64,000 bases of DNA from contig NZ_VFOL01000001.1 in assembly GCF_006716065.1 (NCBI RefSeq), forward strand, positions 4,402,001-4,466,000, written 5' to 3'. A model generated the notes under the pieces. That model had not been told where the DNA came from, searched no databases, and saw only the letters and a program-made list of their open reading frames with translations. The stretch comes from Salinispora arenicola (GTDB lineage Bacteria > Actinomycetota > Actinomycetes > Mycobacteriales > Micromonosporaceae). Positions 37,451-47,301 of this stretch are shown piece after piece. Numbering within the stretch: position 1 is the first letter of the stretch; the number at the start of each line of letters is the position of its first letter. The translations under genes were made by a program, and so were the position numbers.

Positions 37451-38449
37451 ATGAACCTGGAGTTACGCCACCTCCGGGTGGTCTGCGCGATCGCCGAGAC
37501 GGGCAGCGTGACCAAGGCGGCCTCGACGCTCGGCCTGGCCCAGCCGGCGCTCACCGCCCAGCTCCAGCGCATCGAACGCGCCCTCGGTGGCCCGCTGTTC
37601 GAGCGCGACCGGCGTGGTGCCCGGCCCACCCCGCTGGGCGAACTGGTACTCGCCCGCGCCCGGGTGCTGCTACCGGCGATGAAGGGCCTACAGGACGAGG
37701 CGGCCCGGCTCGCCGGGGCCGGGGACGCCCCACGCCGGTACCGATTCGGTGGGGTGAACAGCCCGATCCTCGGGCGGATAGTGCATCGGCTCGCCGCCGA
37801 ACGGCCACCCGCGCAGATCATCACGTACGCGTCCTGGTCGGCCGACGAACTCGCCCAACTCGTGGCCAGCGGTCGGTTGGACTTCACGCTCAGCGGAGTC
37901 TGCGGCGACTCGAGCCCGTCGGGCGAGTTCGGGCTGGCCTGGCGGGAGGTGTCGATCGACCCGGTGCATGTGCTACTGCCGGAAAGCCATCCGCTGGCCG
38001 GCCAGGAAGAGGTGCGCCTGGCGGAACTGCGACACGAGCAGTGGGTGGCCGCACCGGGCGAGGGCTGCTTCGGCGACTGCTTCGCCGCCGCCTGCGCCCG
38101 CGCCGGCTTCACCCCCCGCAAGGTGTACGAGGCAGACGTACGCGGCTGTCTGGACCTGGTGGACGCGGGGGAGGCCATCGCGTTGTGCCAGGCCACCTTT
38201 CGTCCGGTCGCCGGCCAGGTGACCCGACGGTTGGCGGGGATACCGCTGCGGTGGCGGCTGATGCTCGGCTGGCATCCCGAGGCACCGGCCGCCCGAGTCG
38301 CCGACCGGGTGCTGGAGACGGCGCTGGCCGCCTACACCGACGCACTGGCGGCGCACCCGGCCTACCTGGCGTGGCTGCTACGCAACCCAGGTTTCGGGGC
38401 ACGGGACAGCACGGTCGCCGAACCGGTCCACGGGGTGCGAACGGCGTGA
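37451..38449 (+). CDS. LysR family transcriptional regulator
   Basis: A 332-residue regulator. Residues 1-60 hold the LysR winged helix (MNLELRHLRVVCAIAETGSV, TKAASTLGLAQPALTAQLQRIE); residues 90-300 form the two-lobe effector domain. Effector pocket signs are RYRFGGVNSPILGRIV and the cysteine-bearing GEGCFGDCFAAACARAGF, where three nearby cysteines could allow redox sensing, though this is only a guess. It is divergent from the M20 peptidase, a classical LysR target layout. No cofactor or ligand can be read. Confidence 0.93.
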   Translation: MNLELRHLRVVCAIAETGSVTKAASTLGLAQPALTAQLQRIERALGGPLFERDRRGARPTPLGELVLARARVLLPAMKGLQDEAARLAGAGDAPRRYRFGGVNSPILGRIVHRLAAERPPAQIITYASWSADELAQLVASGRLDFTLSGVCGDSSPSGEFGLAWREVSIDPVHVLLPESHPLAGQEEVRLAELRHEQWVAAPGEGCFGDCFAAACARAGFTPRKVYEADVRGCLDLVDAGEAIALCQATFRPVAGQVTRRLAGIPLRWRLMLGWHPEAPAARVADRVLETALAAYTDALAAHPAYLAWLLRNPGFGARDSTVAEPVHGVRTA

Positions 38450-38468
38450 CGCCGGGTATCAGGCGGGC

Positions 38469-38711
38469 ATGACCGACCTCTACCCCGCCGCCGACGACCG
38501 CGAGACACTGCGGCAGGCGGCCACCGCCCACACCGCCGCCGCCCGGGACGTGGAACTCTTCCTGCGCCGCCTACCGGCGGTTCCCGACCCGGCTGACGTC
38601 ACCGAGTACGCCAACCTGCTCTCCAAGGAGCGGCAGACCCGCACCGACCGGGAGGCCGCCGCCGATGCGGCCGGCCTGACGATCGCCAGTCTCGAGCCCG
38701 GCCAGGGTTGA
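38469..38711 (+). CDS. small hypothetical protein, 80 residues
   Basis: A helical 80-residue product starting MTDLYPAADDRETLRQAATA. It has no signal peptide, membrane segment or cysteine. It follows the LysR stop by 19 bases and could be co-transcribed. Third codon positions are strongly GC-biased as in real genes here. No family recognised. Confidence 0.6.
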   Translation: MTDLYPAADDRETLRQAATAHTAAARDVELFLRRLPAVPDPADVTEYANLLSKERQTRTDREAAADAAGLTIASLEPGQG

Positions 38712-38823
38712 TCCGTTCGGTGCGGGTGTCGGCATGCCGAAGGTGGGCAGCGCCTGCCCGCCCGGGCGGGCTCGACCGGCCCATCCATCGCGGGGTCCAC
38801 CCACCGGGTGCGGATCGGGCCGG

Positions 38824-39174
38824 TCACCGTTCTATCAGGACGTCGTGGCCCAGATCCAGCAGGGCGTGCCGCCACTGGTCGTCGGCGTTGCCGCGCGGCG
38901 GCTTCGCGGCCAGCAGATTCTCGATCTCGTCGATCGTGTCCCGCATCGTCTCGATGTCGTCCTGGGTCAGGTCCACCTTGCGTTTGGTGAGCACACGCAG
39001 GATGTGCCGGCCTGGCTCGGGTAGGCCGAGGTCGGGATCGGGACCGAACGTCTCCTCACCGGAGCCCCGGGTCAGCAGCCACTGCCGCAGCTTTTCGGAC
39101 GGCACGTTGACCCGCTCGTGGAAGCTCTCCCAGAGCTGCTCCACCTGCGGGTCGAGCCGCTGCTCGCGTACCAT
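38824..39174 (-). CDS. DUF3140 family protein
   Basis: A 116-residue protein of unknown function. Family features are VEQLWESFHERVNVPSEKLRQWLL, a SGE(E)TFGPDPDLGLPEPG segment and VLTKRKVDLTQDDIETMRDTIDEI. It is mostly helical and charged. The ATG at 39174 overlaps the stop of the 54-residue gene upstream (ATGA), and that gene follows the Clp ATPase closely, so all three probably form one transcript. The link to Clp suggests a role in protein quality control, but this rests on position alone. Confidence 0.82.
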   Translation of the reverse strand: MVREQRLDPQVEQLWESFHERVNVPSEKLRQWLLTRGSGEETFGPDPDLGLPEPGRHILRVLTKRKVDLTQDDIETMRDTIDEIENLLAAKPPRGNADDQWRHALLDLGHDVLIER

Positions 39175-39338
39175 CAGCCCTCCTCTCGCGGACGGTCGGT
39201 CGCCGCCGGGTCCGGCTCGCTGTCCTCCTGGCCCGGACCCTCTGGTGGCACCTGCACCCGGGCCGGGTTTGCCGTCGGCGGCGCGACGATCGGTTCGGTC
39301 CGTTCGGCGTTCTCCTGGTTCTCCTCGGGTTCGGTCAT
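39174..39338 (-). CDS. small acidic protein, 54 residues, between clpC-like and DUF3140 genes
   Basis: Product starts MTEPEENQENAERTEPIVAP and is rich in Glu, Pro and Asp, likely disordered. GGGAGG lies five bases before the ATG, the stop is fused with the DUF3140 start, and only 13 bases separate it from the Clp stop; this tight fit is the main reason to believe it. Disordered acidic peptides next to Clp unfoldases could serve as adaptors or substrates, which I cannot show. Confidence 0.6.
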   Translation of the reverse strand: MTEPEENQENAERTEPIVAPPTANPARVQVPPEGPGQEDSEPDPAATDRPREEG

Positions 39339-39351
39339 TCCGCCTCCCGGC

Positions 39352-41898
39352 TCAACGGGGATGCGTGGTGGCGGCCGCGGTGTAGCCACCGTCCTCGGCG
39401 ACGTCGATGGTGAGCTGGCCGTCGCGGGCGTCCACCACGACACGCTGGCCCGGCGACACCGCTGACTCCAGCAGCATCCGGGACAACTGGGTGTCCACCT
39501 CGCGCTGGATGACCCGGCGCAACGGACGGGCACCGAACTCGGGCTGGTAGCCGTGCTCGGCGAGCCAGTCGATGCCGGCCGTGGTGATCTCGACGTCGAT
39601 GTCCTGTGCGTGCAACCGACGGCGGGTCTCCCCCAGCAGCAACTCGGTGATCTGCCGCAGTTGCTCGGCCTCGAGGCGGCGGAAGATGATGACCTCGTCG
39701 ATGCGATTGAGAAACTCCGGACGGAAGTTCTCCTGGAGCCGACGCAACAGCCGTTCTCGGAGTTCGTCGCTCTCCCCGCCGGCAGCCCCGGCACCGAATC
39801 CGACCGCCCGCTGGGTGCCGGTGATCAGCTCCGAGCCGAGGTTACTCGTCATGATCAATACGGTGTTCTTGAAGTTCACCGTCCGACCCTGGCTGTCGGT
39901 GAGTCGGCCGTCGTCGAGCACCTGGAGCAGGATGTTGAACACGTCCGGGTGCGCCTTTTCGATCTCGTCCAGCAGCACCACCGCGTAGGGGCGGCGACGC
40001 ACTGCCTCGGTGAGCTGCCCGGCCTCCTCGTACCCAACGTAGCCCGGCGGTGCACCGACCAGCCGACTGACCGTGTGCCGCTCCTGGAACTCGCTCATGT
40101 CGACCCGCACCATCCGGTCGGCCTCACCGAACAGCGCCTCGGCAAGCGCCCTCGCCAGTTCGGTCTTACCGACACCGGTGGGGCCGAGAAAGAGGAAGCT
40201 GCCCATCGGCCGCTCCGGGTCCGCCAGCCCGGTCCGGGAGCGGCGCACCGCCTCGGCGACCGCGTTGACCGCGTCGTCCTGACCAACGACCTTCTCGTGC
40301 AGGTGCCCCTCCAGCCGCAGCAGCCGATCCCGCTCTTCCTCGGTGAGCTGTTGCACAGGAATGCCGGTGGCCCGGGAGACCACCTCGGCGATCTCGTGCG
40401 GCCCCACCTGCGGCACGTGGTTGGTGGCGCCCTCGTCACCGCGAGCCTGCCGGATCCGCGCCTCGAACTCGGCGATCCGGTCGCGCAGTGTGGATGCCTT
40501 CTCGTACTGCTCGTCGGCGACGGCCTGCTCCTTGTCCCGGCGTACCTCATCGAGTTGGGTCTCCAACTCGCGCACGTCCGAGGCCGGGGTACGGGTGCGC
40601 AGCCGGACCCTTGCGCCGGCCTGGTCCATCAGGTCGATCGCCTTGTCCGGTAGGTAGCGGTCGGTGACGTAACGATCGGACAGTTCGGCCGCGACGACCA
40701 GGGCCTCGTCGGTGAACCGGACCTGGTGGTGTGCCTCGTAACGGTCGCGAAGCCCACGCAGGATGGCGACCGTGTCCTCGACGCTGGGCTCGGGCACGAA
40801 GACCGGCTGGAAGCGGCGGGCCAGCGCGGCGTCCTTCTCGATGGTCCTGCGAAACTCGTCCAGGGTGGTCGCGCCGATCACCCGAAGCTCACCGCGGGCC
40901 AACGCCGGCTTGAGCATGTTGGACGCGTCCATGCCGCCCTCGCTGCCCGCCCCACCCGCACCGACCAGGGTGTGGATCTCATCGAGGAAGACGATCAGCT
41001 CCTCCCGGTGGGTCCGGATCTCGTCGATGACCTTCTTCAGTCGTTCCTCGAAGTCCCCGCGGTAGCGGGTACCGGCGACCAGGCCGGCCAGGTCGAGCTG
41101 GACAACCCGCTTGCCGAGCAGGGTCTGTGGCACGTCGCCGTCGCAGATACGCTCCGCGAGCCCCTCCACGATGGCGGTCTTGCCGACGCCGGCCTCACCG
41201 ATCAGCACCGGGTTGTTCTTGGTCCGCCGGGACAGGATCTCGACCGCCTGCTCGATCTCGTCGGCTCGGCCGATGACCGGGTCGATCTGATCGTTCTGGG
41301 CAAGGTCGGTGAGATCCTGGCCGTACTGGTCGAGAGTGGGGGTGCCCCGGTCCGGCCGCGGCGCGGACGACGGGCCACGCTCGGCGCCGGCCGCCTGCAA
41401 CGACTCCGGCTGGATGCGGCCGGCGGCGAGCATCCGGCCGGCGGGTGACTCCGGGTTCAGCGGCAATGCCATCAGGATGTGCTCCGGCCCGATGTAGTTG
41501 GCGCCCATGGCCCGGGACAGCTGGTGGGCGTCGAGCAACGCCCGCTTGGCCGCCGGGGTGAGGGACAGGTTCGGCGGGACCTCGCCGCCCGGCGCCCCCT
41601 CGCCCCGCCCGCCGAGGGCGTTGAGCAGGGTGTCGGGTTCTGCGCCGGCACGCCGAACCAGTTCACGCAGCGACTCCCGCTGCAGGGCCGCCCAGAGCAG
41701 GTGATCGGTGTCCAGGTCGCTGCTGTGCCGCTCGGCGGCGCGACGGGCCGCGTCGGCGAGCATCTCTCGGGCGTCGGCGGTCATCAGCCGGGTGATATCG
41801 ACCCGGTGCGCGGGCCGGCGCCCACCCTCGCCCCGGCCGAAGTACCGGGCCAGGAACTCGTCCCACGGGTCGGAGCCGAAGTCACCGGGTCCTATCAT
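39352..41898 (-). CDS. ClpC-type ATP-dependent unfoldase
   Basis: An AAA+ unfoldase with two ATPase domains, 848 residues. After about 40 residues of leader, a Clp_N repeat domain spans to about residue 165; Walker A motifs are GEAGVGKTA (Lys240) and [10 protein letters not shown] (Lys578). Between them, [21 protein letters not shown] is a UVR motif, characteristic of ClpC rather than ClpB. The ATG at 41898 has GGAGG six bases upstream; the longer frame to 42327 overlaps a rightward gene. Actinobacteria usually have an essential clpC elsewhere, so this may be a second copy. Downstream small genes are coupled. Confidence 0.9.
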   Translation of the reverse strand: MIGPGDFGSDPWDEFLARYFGRGEGGRRPAHRVDITRLMTADAREMLADAARRAAERHSSDLDTDHLLWAALQRESLRELVRRAGAEPDTLLNALGGRGEGAPGGEVPPNLSLTPAAKRALLDAHQLSRAMGANYIGPEHILMALPLNPESPAGRMLAAGRIQPESLQAAGAERGPSSAPRPDRGTPTLDQYGQDLTDLAQNDQIDPVIGRADEIEQAVEILSRRTKNNPVLIGEAGVGKTAIVEGLAERICDGDVPQTLLGKRVVQLDLAGLVAGTRYRGDFEERLKKVIDEIRTHREELIVFLDEIHTLVGAGGAGSEGGMDASNMLKPALARGELRVIGATTLDEFRRTIEKDAALARRFQPVFVPEPSVEDTVAILRGLRDRYEAHHQVRFTDEALVVAAELSDRYVTDRYLPDKAIDLMDQAGARVRLRTRTPASDVRELETQLDEVRRDKEQAVADEQYEKASTLRDRIAEFEARIRQARGDEGATNHVPQVGPHEIAEVVSRATGIPVQQLTEEERDRLLRLEGHLHEKVVGQDDAVNAVAEAVRRSRTGLADPERPMGSFLFLGPTGVGKTELARALAEALFGEADRMVRVDMSEFQERHTVSRLVGAPPGYVGYEEAGQLTEAVRRRPYAVVLLDEIEKAHPDVFNILLQVLDDGRLTDSQGRTVNFKNTVLIMTSNLGSELITGTQRAVGFGAGAAGGESDELRERLLRRLQENFRPEFLNRIDEVIIFRRLEAEQLRQITELLLGETRRRLHAQDIDVEITTAGIDWLAEHGYQPEFGARPLRRVIQREVDTQLSRMLLESAVSPGQRVVVDARDGQLTIDVAEDGGYTAAATTHPR

Positions 41899-42025
41899 GT
41901 CTGTCCTCCGCTGCTCGGCGCGGCACGGTCGCCAGGGGCTACCCGGCAGTCGTCGGGACAAACTCCGCCGGCGACCCACACCAGGGGTACGCGGGTGCGG
42001 GTGGATCGGGTGGCAGGCTGGCGGC

Positions 42026-42430
42026 ATGAACGGGACACCGCTGCTGATCGTGGACGCCGCCAACGTGGTCGGATCCCGGCCGGACGGTTGGTGGCGGGAC
42101 CGCGCCGGGGCGACCGTCCGGCTGCGGGACAGCCTCGCCCGCCTGGCCGGTTCCGGGGTACCACCGGAGCTGCCGCCGCCGGTCGAGGTGGTGCTGGTGG
42201 TCGAGGGCGCGGCCCGGAAAGTGCCGCCCGTGTCGGGGGTCCGGGTGGTGGCGGCGGAGCGGTCCGGCGACGATGCGATGGTCGACCTGGTCGCCACCAA
42301 CCCGCAGCGCCGTCGGGTCGTCGTCACCGCCGACCGTGAGCTGCGAGAACGCGTAACCCGGCGAGGCGCCGAGGTATACGGCCCACGATGGTTGACCGGC
42401 CGCTTGGTTGATCCCCACGGGTCCTGTTAA
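42026..42430 (+). CDS. small NYN/PIN-like domain protein
   Basis: A 134-residue protein with a nuclease-like alpha/beta core. MNGTPLLIVDAANVVGSRPDGWWRDR carries the first acidic residue of NYN/PIN folds (VDAANV), DDAMVDLVATN a second, and VVVTADRELRERV a third, in the right order for a metal-dependent RNase. RNA cleavage is a family-based guess. The ATG at 42026 is the first start after the divergent Clp gene; no strong ribosome site is visible. The last residues end DPHGSC. Confidence 0.78.
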   Translation: MNGTPLLIVDAANVVGSRPDGWWRDRAGATVRLRDSLARLAGSGVPPELPPPVEVVLVVEGAARKVPPVSGVRVVAAERSGDDAMVDLVATNPQRRRVVVTADRELRERVTRRGAEVYGPRWLTGRLVDPHGSC

Positions 42431-42553
42431 TCGGACTCCTGGCGCTACTGTGTGACAACCGCCCAGTAGGGTTGAACACTGACAGGAGGGATGTTCTCTC
42501 CCCGCGGCCGATAGGCTCTAATGGAGACCTCCCCCGCCCCAGGAGGTTTCGTC

Positions 42554-42814
42554 GTGGCGAGCGTCGCCGAGCTCAAGGCAGCCATCGATGCCGCACTCCA
42601 ACAGATCGGTGACGGCCAGAGCGCTGTGCAAGCCGCCGGCGAGAAGCTGGCCGAAGCGCAACAGACCCTGGCCGGCGCGTTGGAGGGCAGCGGACACGAG
42701 ACGGTGGACGCGGCCCAGGCCTCGCTGACGCAGGCTGGGCAGGAACTGGAGGATTGTTTGGCCGCCACACTCGTCGCGGTCGAGCAGGCCCAGCTGTACG
42801 TCGCGACCCTCTGA
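42554..42814 (+). CDS. small helical protein, first gene of the FtsK-like operon
   Basis: An 86-residue protein starting at GTG 42554, seven bases after AGGAGG. It reads as two helices (SVAELKAAIDAALQQIGDGQ, then AQASLTQAGQELEDCL) with a Gly-Ser-Gly-His-Glu turn near the middle. The size and helical-hairpin pattern recall WXG100 proteins, but there is no W-x-G, and I cannot assign a family with confidence. Nine bases separate it from the next gene. It begins a run of four rightward genes that overlap or nearly touch. Confidence 0.75.
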   Translation: MASVAELKAAIDAALQQIGDGQSAVQAAGEKLAEAQQTLAGALEGSGHETVDAAQASLTQAGQELEDCLAATLVAVEQAQLYVATL

Positions 42815-42822
42815 GTGCCGCC

Positions 42823-43914
42823 GTGTCCATCGTCGAGGATATCGGTGCGCAAGTGCGCGCCACCGCTGATGACCTGCCGCTCGGCCAACTCGCCAGGGCA
42901 CTCGAACGGTTCGGGCTGGCCGCCGAGCGGCTGCGCTGGGTCCGCCAGGAGTCCGCCAACCCGATGGGCGTCCCGGAACTGTCCAGCGCCCTCGAACACG
43001 CCGAGTCCGCCGGCTACGCGCTGCGAGTCGCCCAGGAACAGCTGACGGCGTACCTGACCGCGATCGGGTTGGCCGCCGACGACTCGTCCGCTCCGCGTGC
43101 CGCCCCCGAACGACGACCGGCGCACGACGCCCCCCGCACCACGTCGCCGGCGACCACCGCGCCCCAGCCGGCCACCGCCGCCGCGCCCCGTTGGTGGGCG
43201 GAACGGGTGGCCGAGCTGACCGGGGGTGGCAAACTGACAGGACAACCAGACGAGGCGATCGCCGACTCCGGCGAACTGCTACGCCGTGTGGTGCACGAGG
43301 TCCGCGCCGGCAACCGGGAACGACTGCGCGCCGAGCTGGGCCGCGCCCACGCTGACGTGGGGCTGGGACTCGCCGCGCTGACCCCGCCCCTGCTGCGGGA
43401 GTTGGCCGGGGAACTGCTCGGACACCCGCCGCGGGCCGAGGACCTGCCCCGGCTCCACCGACAGCTGGACAGCCGGACCCACGACCTGCTGCCCGGCCTG
43501 CCCGCGCCGGTGCTGGACACGCTCCTGGCCCGAGTCTGCCGGATGCCGCCGCCACGCCGGAACGACACCGAGCAGCCACACGCCGCCGACCCGGCGGTCA
43601 CCGCCGGGGTGCTGGCCGGCATCCTGCTCGACCGACTCGGGCGCGAGCTACCTCCCCCGGCGGAACGCGAGCGCCGGACCGACGACGCGCGGGCCCGTGA
43701 CGCAGCGGCGGACGACCGGCGGCAGGCCACGGCGGCTAGGGACCAGCGCACCGACGCCGAGTGGGAACGGCGCGCCGCCGCTGTCGGCCAGCAGGCCGCC
43801 ACCGCCCAGCGGCGGGCCGCCGCGGCCCGCCGGGGCGGCCCGTCCCCGTCCGAACACCGCGCTGGGGCAACCGGCATAGGGCGTCCAGCGTCTCGACGAG
43901 ACACCGATGGCTGA
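42823..43914 (+). CDS. helical coiled-coil protein, second gene of the FtsK-like operon
   Basis: A 363-residue protein of unknown function. It begins MSIVEDIGAQVRATADDLPL from GTG 42823. Residues 1-85 are helical; 90-125 are Pro/Ala/Thr-rich and probably flexible; 130-270 is a second helical domain (ELLRRVVHEVRAGNRERLRAE, LAALTPPLLRELAGELL); the end is a basic coiled coil (DDRRQATAARDQRTDAEWERRA). No membrane segment. It overlaps the ATPase gene by eight bases, so stoichiometric synthesis with the ATPase is likely. Confidence 0.75.
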   Translation: MSIVEDIGAQVRATADDLPLGQLARALERFGLAAERLRWVRQESANPMGVPELSSALEHAESAGYALRVAQEQLTAYLTAIGLAADDSSAPRAAPERRPAHDAPRTTSPATTAPQPATAAAPRWWAERVAELTGGGKLTGQPDEAIADSGELLRRVVHEVRAGNRERLRAELGRAHADVGLGLAALTPPLLRELAGELLGHPPRAEDLPRLHRQLDSRTHDLLPGLPAPVLDTLLARVCRMPPPRRNDTEQPHAADPAVTAGVLAGILLDRLGRELPPPAERERRTDDARARDAAADDRRQATAARDQRTDAEWERRAAAVGQQAATAQRRAAAARRGGPSPSEHRAGATGIGRPASRRDTDG

Positions 43915-46579
43915 CCGGAGGGCGCAGCTCGCGGCTCGCGTCCGGCAGACGCTCGGTGAGGCCCTCGGCGCGACCCGGACCCGGCTGGCCACGGCGCAGA
44001 CCGAGCTGGCCACCGAGCGGATCCGACTGGACCGCATCCGGCGGGCCGCCGGCGCGGTACCCGCGCGGGTCGGTGCGGAACGGGACCGACGCCTCGCCGA
44101 GATCGACGAACGGCACGCGGCCCGAATCGCCGCCCTCTCCCGCCGGGCAGCCGACGCGGCCCGACGGGAGGCGCCGGGGGCGGCTACTGCCCTGTGGCCG
44201 CAGTGGCGCCCCACCCCCGTCCGCCGGGCGGAGCCACCCGGCGCGCTGCGGATCGGAACGCTCGCCGTGCCAGGCGGGGAGCCGGTGCCCATGCTGGTGC
44301 CACTGCTCGACGCCGGCCACGTCGAGCTGACCGGCGTCGACCGGGCGGCGGGCGAGGCGGTGGTGGCCGCGCTGCTGCTACGCGCGGTGGGCCGGGCCGG
44401 GCCGGGCGCTGTCCGACTGACCGGCTACGACCCGGAGCACCTCGGCGGTGGCCTGGCCGGTTTCGCACCGCTGGGCACCGCCGGGTTGCTGACCTTCGTC
44501 GGCCCAGGCGGGCTGGGCCGCCTGCTCGACGACCTCGTCGAGCAGATCCACCGGATCAACTCCACCGTCTTGGCCGGTGAGTACAGATCCCTACGCGAGC
44601 TGGCTGCCTCCAGTGGTCGCCGGCCCGAGCCGTGGCGGGTGGCGGTGTTGCTGGGCGGAGAGGAGCCGTCCCGGCACGAGCGTGGCCAGCTCGACCGGGT
44701 GGTCCGCACCGGTGCGGCGTGTGGCGTACACCTGGTCGTGCGCGGCCTGGCGTTGCCCGACGATCCCACCGTGACCCGGATCGACATCGAATCGGGCCAG
44801 GCCGGGCTTGCCGGCTTCCCACCGGTCGACCTCGACCCAGCACCCCCGGCGGCCCTGGTCACCGAGACCTGCCGAACCGTCGCGACCCGGGTCAACGCCG
44901 GTCCGGCACCCACGCCCTTCACCGACCTGCTGCCGCCGCCGGCCAAGATGTGGCAGGAGGACTCGGCGACCGGCCTGATCGCGCCGGTTGGCGAGGGCCC
45001 GGACGGCCAGCCGGTCGAGGTCACCCTCGGCGACTACCCGCCGCACGCCCTGATCGGCGGTCCGTCCGGCACCGGCAAGACAAATCTGATCTTCGCGTGG
45101 ATTGGTGCGCTCGCTGCCCGCTACTCCCCGGCCGAGCTGGAGTTCTACCTGCTGGACTTCAAGGAGGGCGTGTCCTTCGCACGGTTCGCCCAGGGTCGCC
45201 GCGACCCGAGTTGGCTGCCGCACATGCGGCTGGTCGGAATCAACGTCAACACCGACCGGGAGTTTGGTCTCGCGCTGCTTCGCTTCCTCGCCGAGGAGCT
45301 ACGCCGGCGTGCCGACGCGGCGAAGAAGCACGAGGTCACGAAGCTCGCCGAGCTGCGTGCGGTGGATCCGGCCGGGCACTGGCCCCGGATCGTCGCGGTG
45401 GTCGACGAGTTCCAGATGCTGCTCGCCGGCCGGGACGCGGTCGCCCGAGAGGCCGCCGACCTGCTCGAGGACCTGGCCCGCCGGGGTCGCTCGCAGGGCA
45501 TCCATCTGGTACTCGCCTCGCAGGACGTCCGGGGGATCGAGGCGCTGTGGGGGAGGCCTGCCCTGGTCGCCCAGTTCACCCTGCGAATCGCCCTGCCCAA
45601 GGCGCTACGGATCCTCGCCGAACGCAACGACGCGGCGCAGTCGCTACCCCGCCACCATGCCGTCGTCAACGCCGAATCGGGGTTGGCCGAGGGGAACGAG
45701 GTCGCGCGGATTCCGTCGGCGAGCGACTGGGAAACGTGGAGCGGGTTGCAGCACCGACTGTGGCGGATGCGCCCGCCGGATGCTGCCCCGGCCCGGTTGT
45801 TCGACGGTGACGCGATACCCCGGCTGTCCGACGCACCAGATTTCCAGGCACTGTCCACACCGGAAACCGGGACGGTGCGAGCGCCGACGGCGCTGCTCGG
45901 CGAAATCATCGACGTGCAGGCGCGCTCGGCGACGCTTCGGTTGCCCCGCGCGCCCGGGCGAAATCTCGCCGTGCTGGGCACCCGTGTGGACGAGGCGTGC
46001 GCCGTTCTCGCCGCTGCCGCCCGGTCACTCGCCCGGCAGCACCGCCCCGGAACCGCACGGTTCTCCATCGCCTGCCTGGATCCGGACGCCGACTCGGCCG
46101 CCCGGTCCCTCTTCGCCGATCTCGCCGAAGACGCCGCCTGGTACGACGAGGAAAGCGTCACCGAGTTGATGGCCGAGACCGCCGCCGGACTGGACACCGC
46201 CGGCGTCGGCGACCCGCACTACCTGTTGCTGTTCGCGGTCGACGCCGCGGCCGGCGCGCTCGCCACGCGGGTCGGCGGCCGAACCGGCCTCGAACAGCTA
46301 CGTCGGGTCCTGCACGACGGGCCGGAGCGGCGCACGCACGTGCTGGCCTGGTGGCGGGGTGTCGCACGGATGCGCGCCGACCTGGGGGGGCCGGCGGCGC
46401 GTACCGACCAGATCGGGGCATGGGTGGCGCTCGACACGCACGGCGGAGAACTGGGCACCTCGCTCTACCCCGGCACGGGCGGCCCGGACTGGTACCCCCG
46501 CCCGTGGCGGGGCCTGTTCTTCGACCGGGCGGTGCACCGCACCGGGCAAACGATCATCCCTTACGGACCGCAGCAGTGA
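43907..46579 (+). CDS. FtsK/SpoIIIE-type ATPase with three ATPase-like domains, EccC-like layout
   Basis: An 890-residue P-loop motor. Residues 1-95 are coiled coil (LATAQTELATERIRLDRI) instead of the usual membrane anchor. Residues 110-310 look like a degenerate FtsK domain. The central domain is intact: GGPSGTGKTNLIFAW (Lys391), LLDFKEGVSFARF and IVAVVDEFQMLL (Asp500-Glu501), then ARRGRSQGIHLVLASQD. Residues 650-880 look like a third domain whose P-loop has decayed (LAVLGTRVDEAC). One canonical site among three recalls EccC of type VII secretion, but EccC has transmembrane helices. It might instead move DNA. Coupled to genes on both sides. Confidence 0.85.
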   Translation: MADRRAQLAARVRQTLGEALGATRTRLATAQTELATERIRLDRIRRAAGAVPARVGAERDRRLAEIDERHAARIAALSRRAADAARREAPGAATALWPQWRPTPVRRAEPPGALRIGTLAVPGGEPVPMLVPLLDAGHVELTGVDRAAGEAVVAALLLRAVGRAGPGAVRLTGYDPEHLGGGLAGFAPLGTAGLLTFVGPGGLGRLLDDLVEQIHRINSTVLAGEYRSLRELAASSGRRPEPWRVAVLLGGEEPSRHERGQLDRVVRTGAACGVHLVVRGLALPDDPTVTRIDIESGQAGLAGFPPVDLDPAPPAALVTETCRTVATRVNAGPAPTPFTDLLPPPAKMWQEDSATGLIAPVGEGPDGQPVEVTLGDYPPHALIGGPSGTGKTNLIFAWIGALAARYSPAELEFYLLDFKEGVSFARFAQGRRDPSWLPHMRLVGINVNTDREFGLALLRFLAEELRRRADAAKKHEVTKLAELRAVDPAGHWPRIVAVVDEFQMLLAGRDAVAREAADLLEDLARRGRSQGIHLVLASQDVRGIEALWGRPALVAQFTLRIALPKALRILAERNDAAQSLPRHHAVVNAESGLAEGNEVARIPSASDWETWSGLQHRLWRMRPPDAAPARLFDGDAIPRLSDAPDFQALSTPETGTVRAPTALLGEIIDVQARSATLRLPRAPGRNLAVLGTRVDEACAVLAAAARSLARQHRPGTARFSIACLDPDADSAARSLFADLAEDAAWYDEESVTELMAETAAGLDTAGVGDPHYLLLFAVDAAAGALATRVGGRTGLEQLRRVLHDGPERRTHVLAWWRGVARMRADLGGPAARTDQIGAWVALDTHGGELGTSLYPGTGGPDWYPRPWRGLFFDRAVHRTGQTIIPYGPQQ

Positions 46580-47241
46580 ACCAACCAGTGACAAGCGAGT
46601 CGTACGCGGCGCAGGTGCGACGGCTGGCCGACCTGACCGAACGGGTGTCGGCGCAGCGTAACGAGGCAAACACCTGGTACGAGCAGCAGTGCGCGAGTGC
46701 ACGCCGGGCCGTGGCCGAGGCCGAGGACCAGGTCCGTCGAGCGGAACGGGAACTGTCAGCGGCACGTGAGCTGCAGGAGCGGGTCGAAGCCGAGGTCCGG
46801 CTGCTGTGGCAGCAGCTACGCGGGCGGTTCCGGTCTGCGGAGCGCCGCACGGGCGGGCCACCACACCCGGTGGACGGCGCTGCCGGCGATCCGCTGCCGA
46901 TGCTGGCCGCGGTGCGGGACCTGCTGGCCCGTACCGGCCAGCCCGGTGAGCTGCCCGGATCGGTCAATCCGCTGCTGGCAGCCTGCGGCGTGGTCGGGGC
47001 ACTGGTCACGTATGCCCTGGGCACGGTGGCCCGCACGGCCGGAGAAGGGTACGGCGGGGACCTGGCGGTCGGGCTGCCGGTGCTGGCACTGGTGGTGACC
47101 CTGCTCGGCCCACTGGTTGGCCTGATCCCGGCGAAGGTGTTCGCTGACCGGCGGCACGCGGTGCTCGGTCCCCGCCCGATGGCGGTGGTGGTGGGCGCCG
47201 GGCTGCTGACGACGGTCCTGCTGCTGACCGTGGCCCGCTGA
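46576..47241 (+). CDS. coiled-coil membrane protein, last gene of the FtsK-like operon
   Basis: A 221-residue protein from GTG 46576, overlapping the ATPase stop (GTGA). Residues 10-90 form a coiled coil (VRRAERELSAARELQERVEA). Three hydrophobic segments follow: LLAACGVVGALVTYALG, LPVLALVVTLLGPLVGLI and AVVVGAGLLTTVLLLTV. It may supply the membrane anchor missing from the ATPase. No signal peptide or enzyme motif is visible. It converges with the JmjC gene 60 bases away. Confidence 0.8.
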   Translation: MNQPVTSESYAAQVRRLADLTERVSAQRNEANTWYEQQCASARRAVAEAEDQVRRAERELSAARELQERVEAEVRLLWQQLRGRFRSAERRTGGPPHPVDGAAGDPLPMLAAVRDLLARTGQPGELPGSVNPLLAACGVVGALVTYALGTVARTAGEGYGGDLAVGLPVLALVVTLLGPLVGLIPAKVFADRRHAVLGPRPMAVVVGAGLLTTVLLLTVAR

Positions 47242-47301
47242 ACCTGCCCGGTGGGCGTACCGCGCAGGCCACCGCATCGCCTCAGCACGTCCGGCGGGCA
47301 G

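Noticed and set aside
42472..42517. TTGAAC and TAGGCT as a promoter for the FtsK-like operon
   Set aside because: They are 34 bases apart, about twice the usual spacing.
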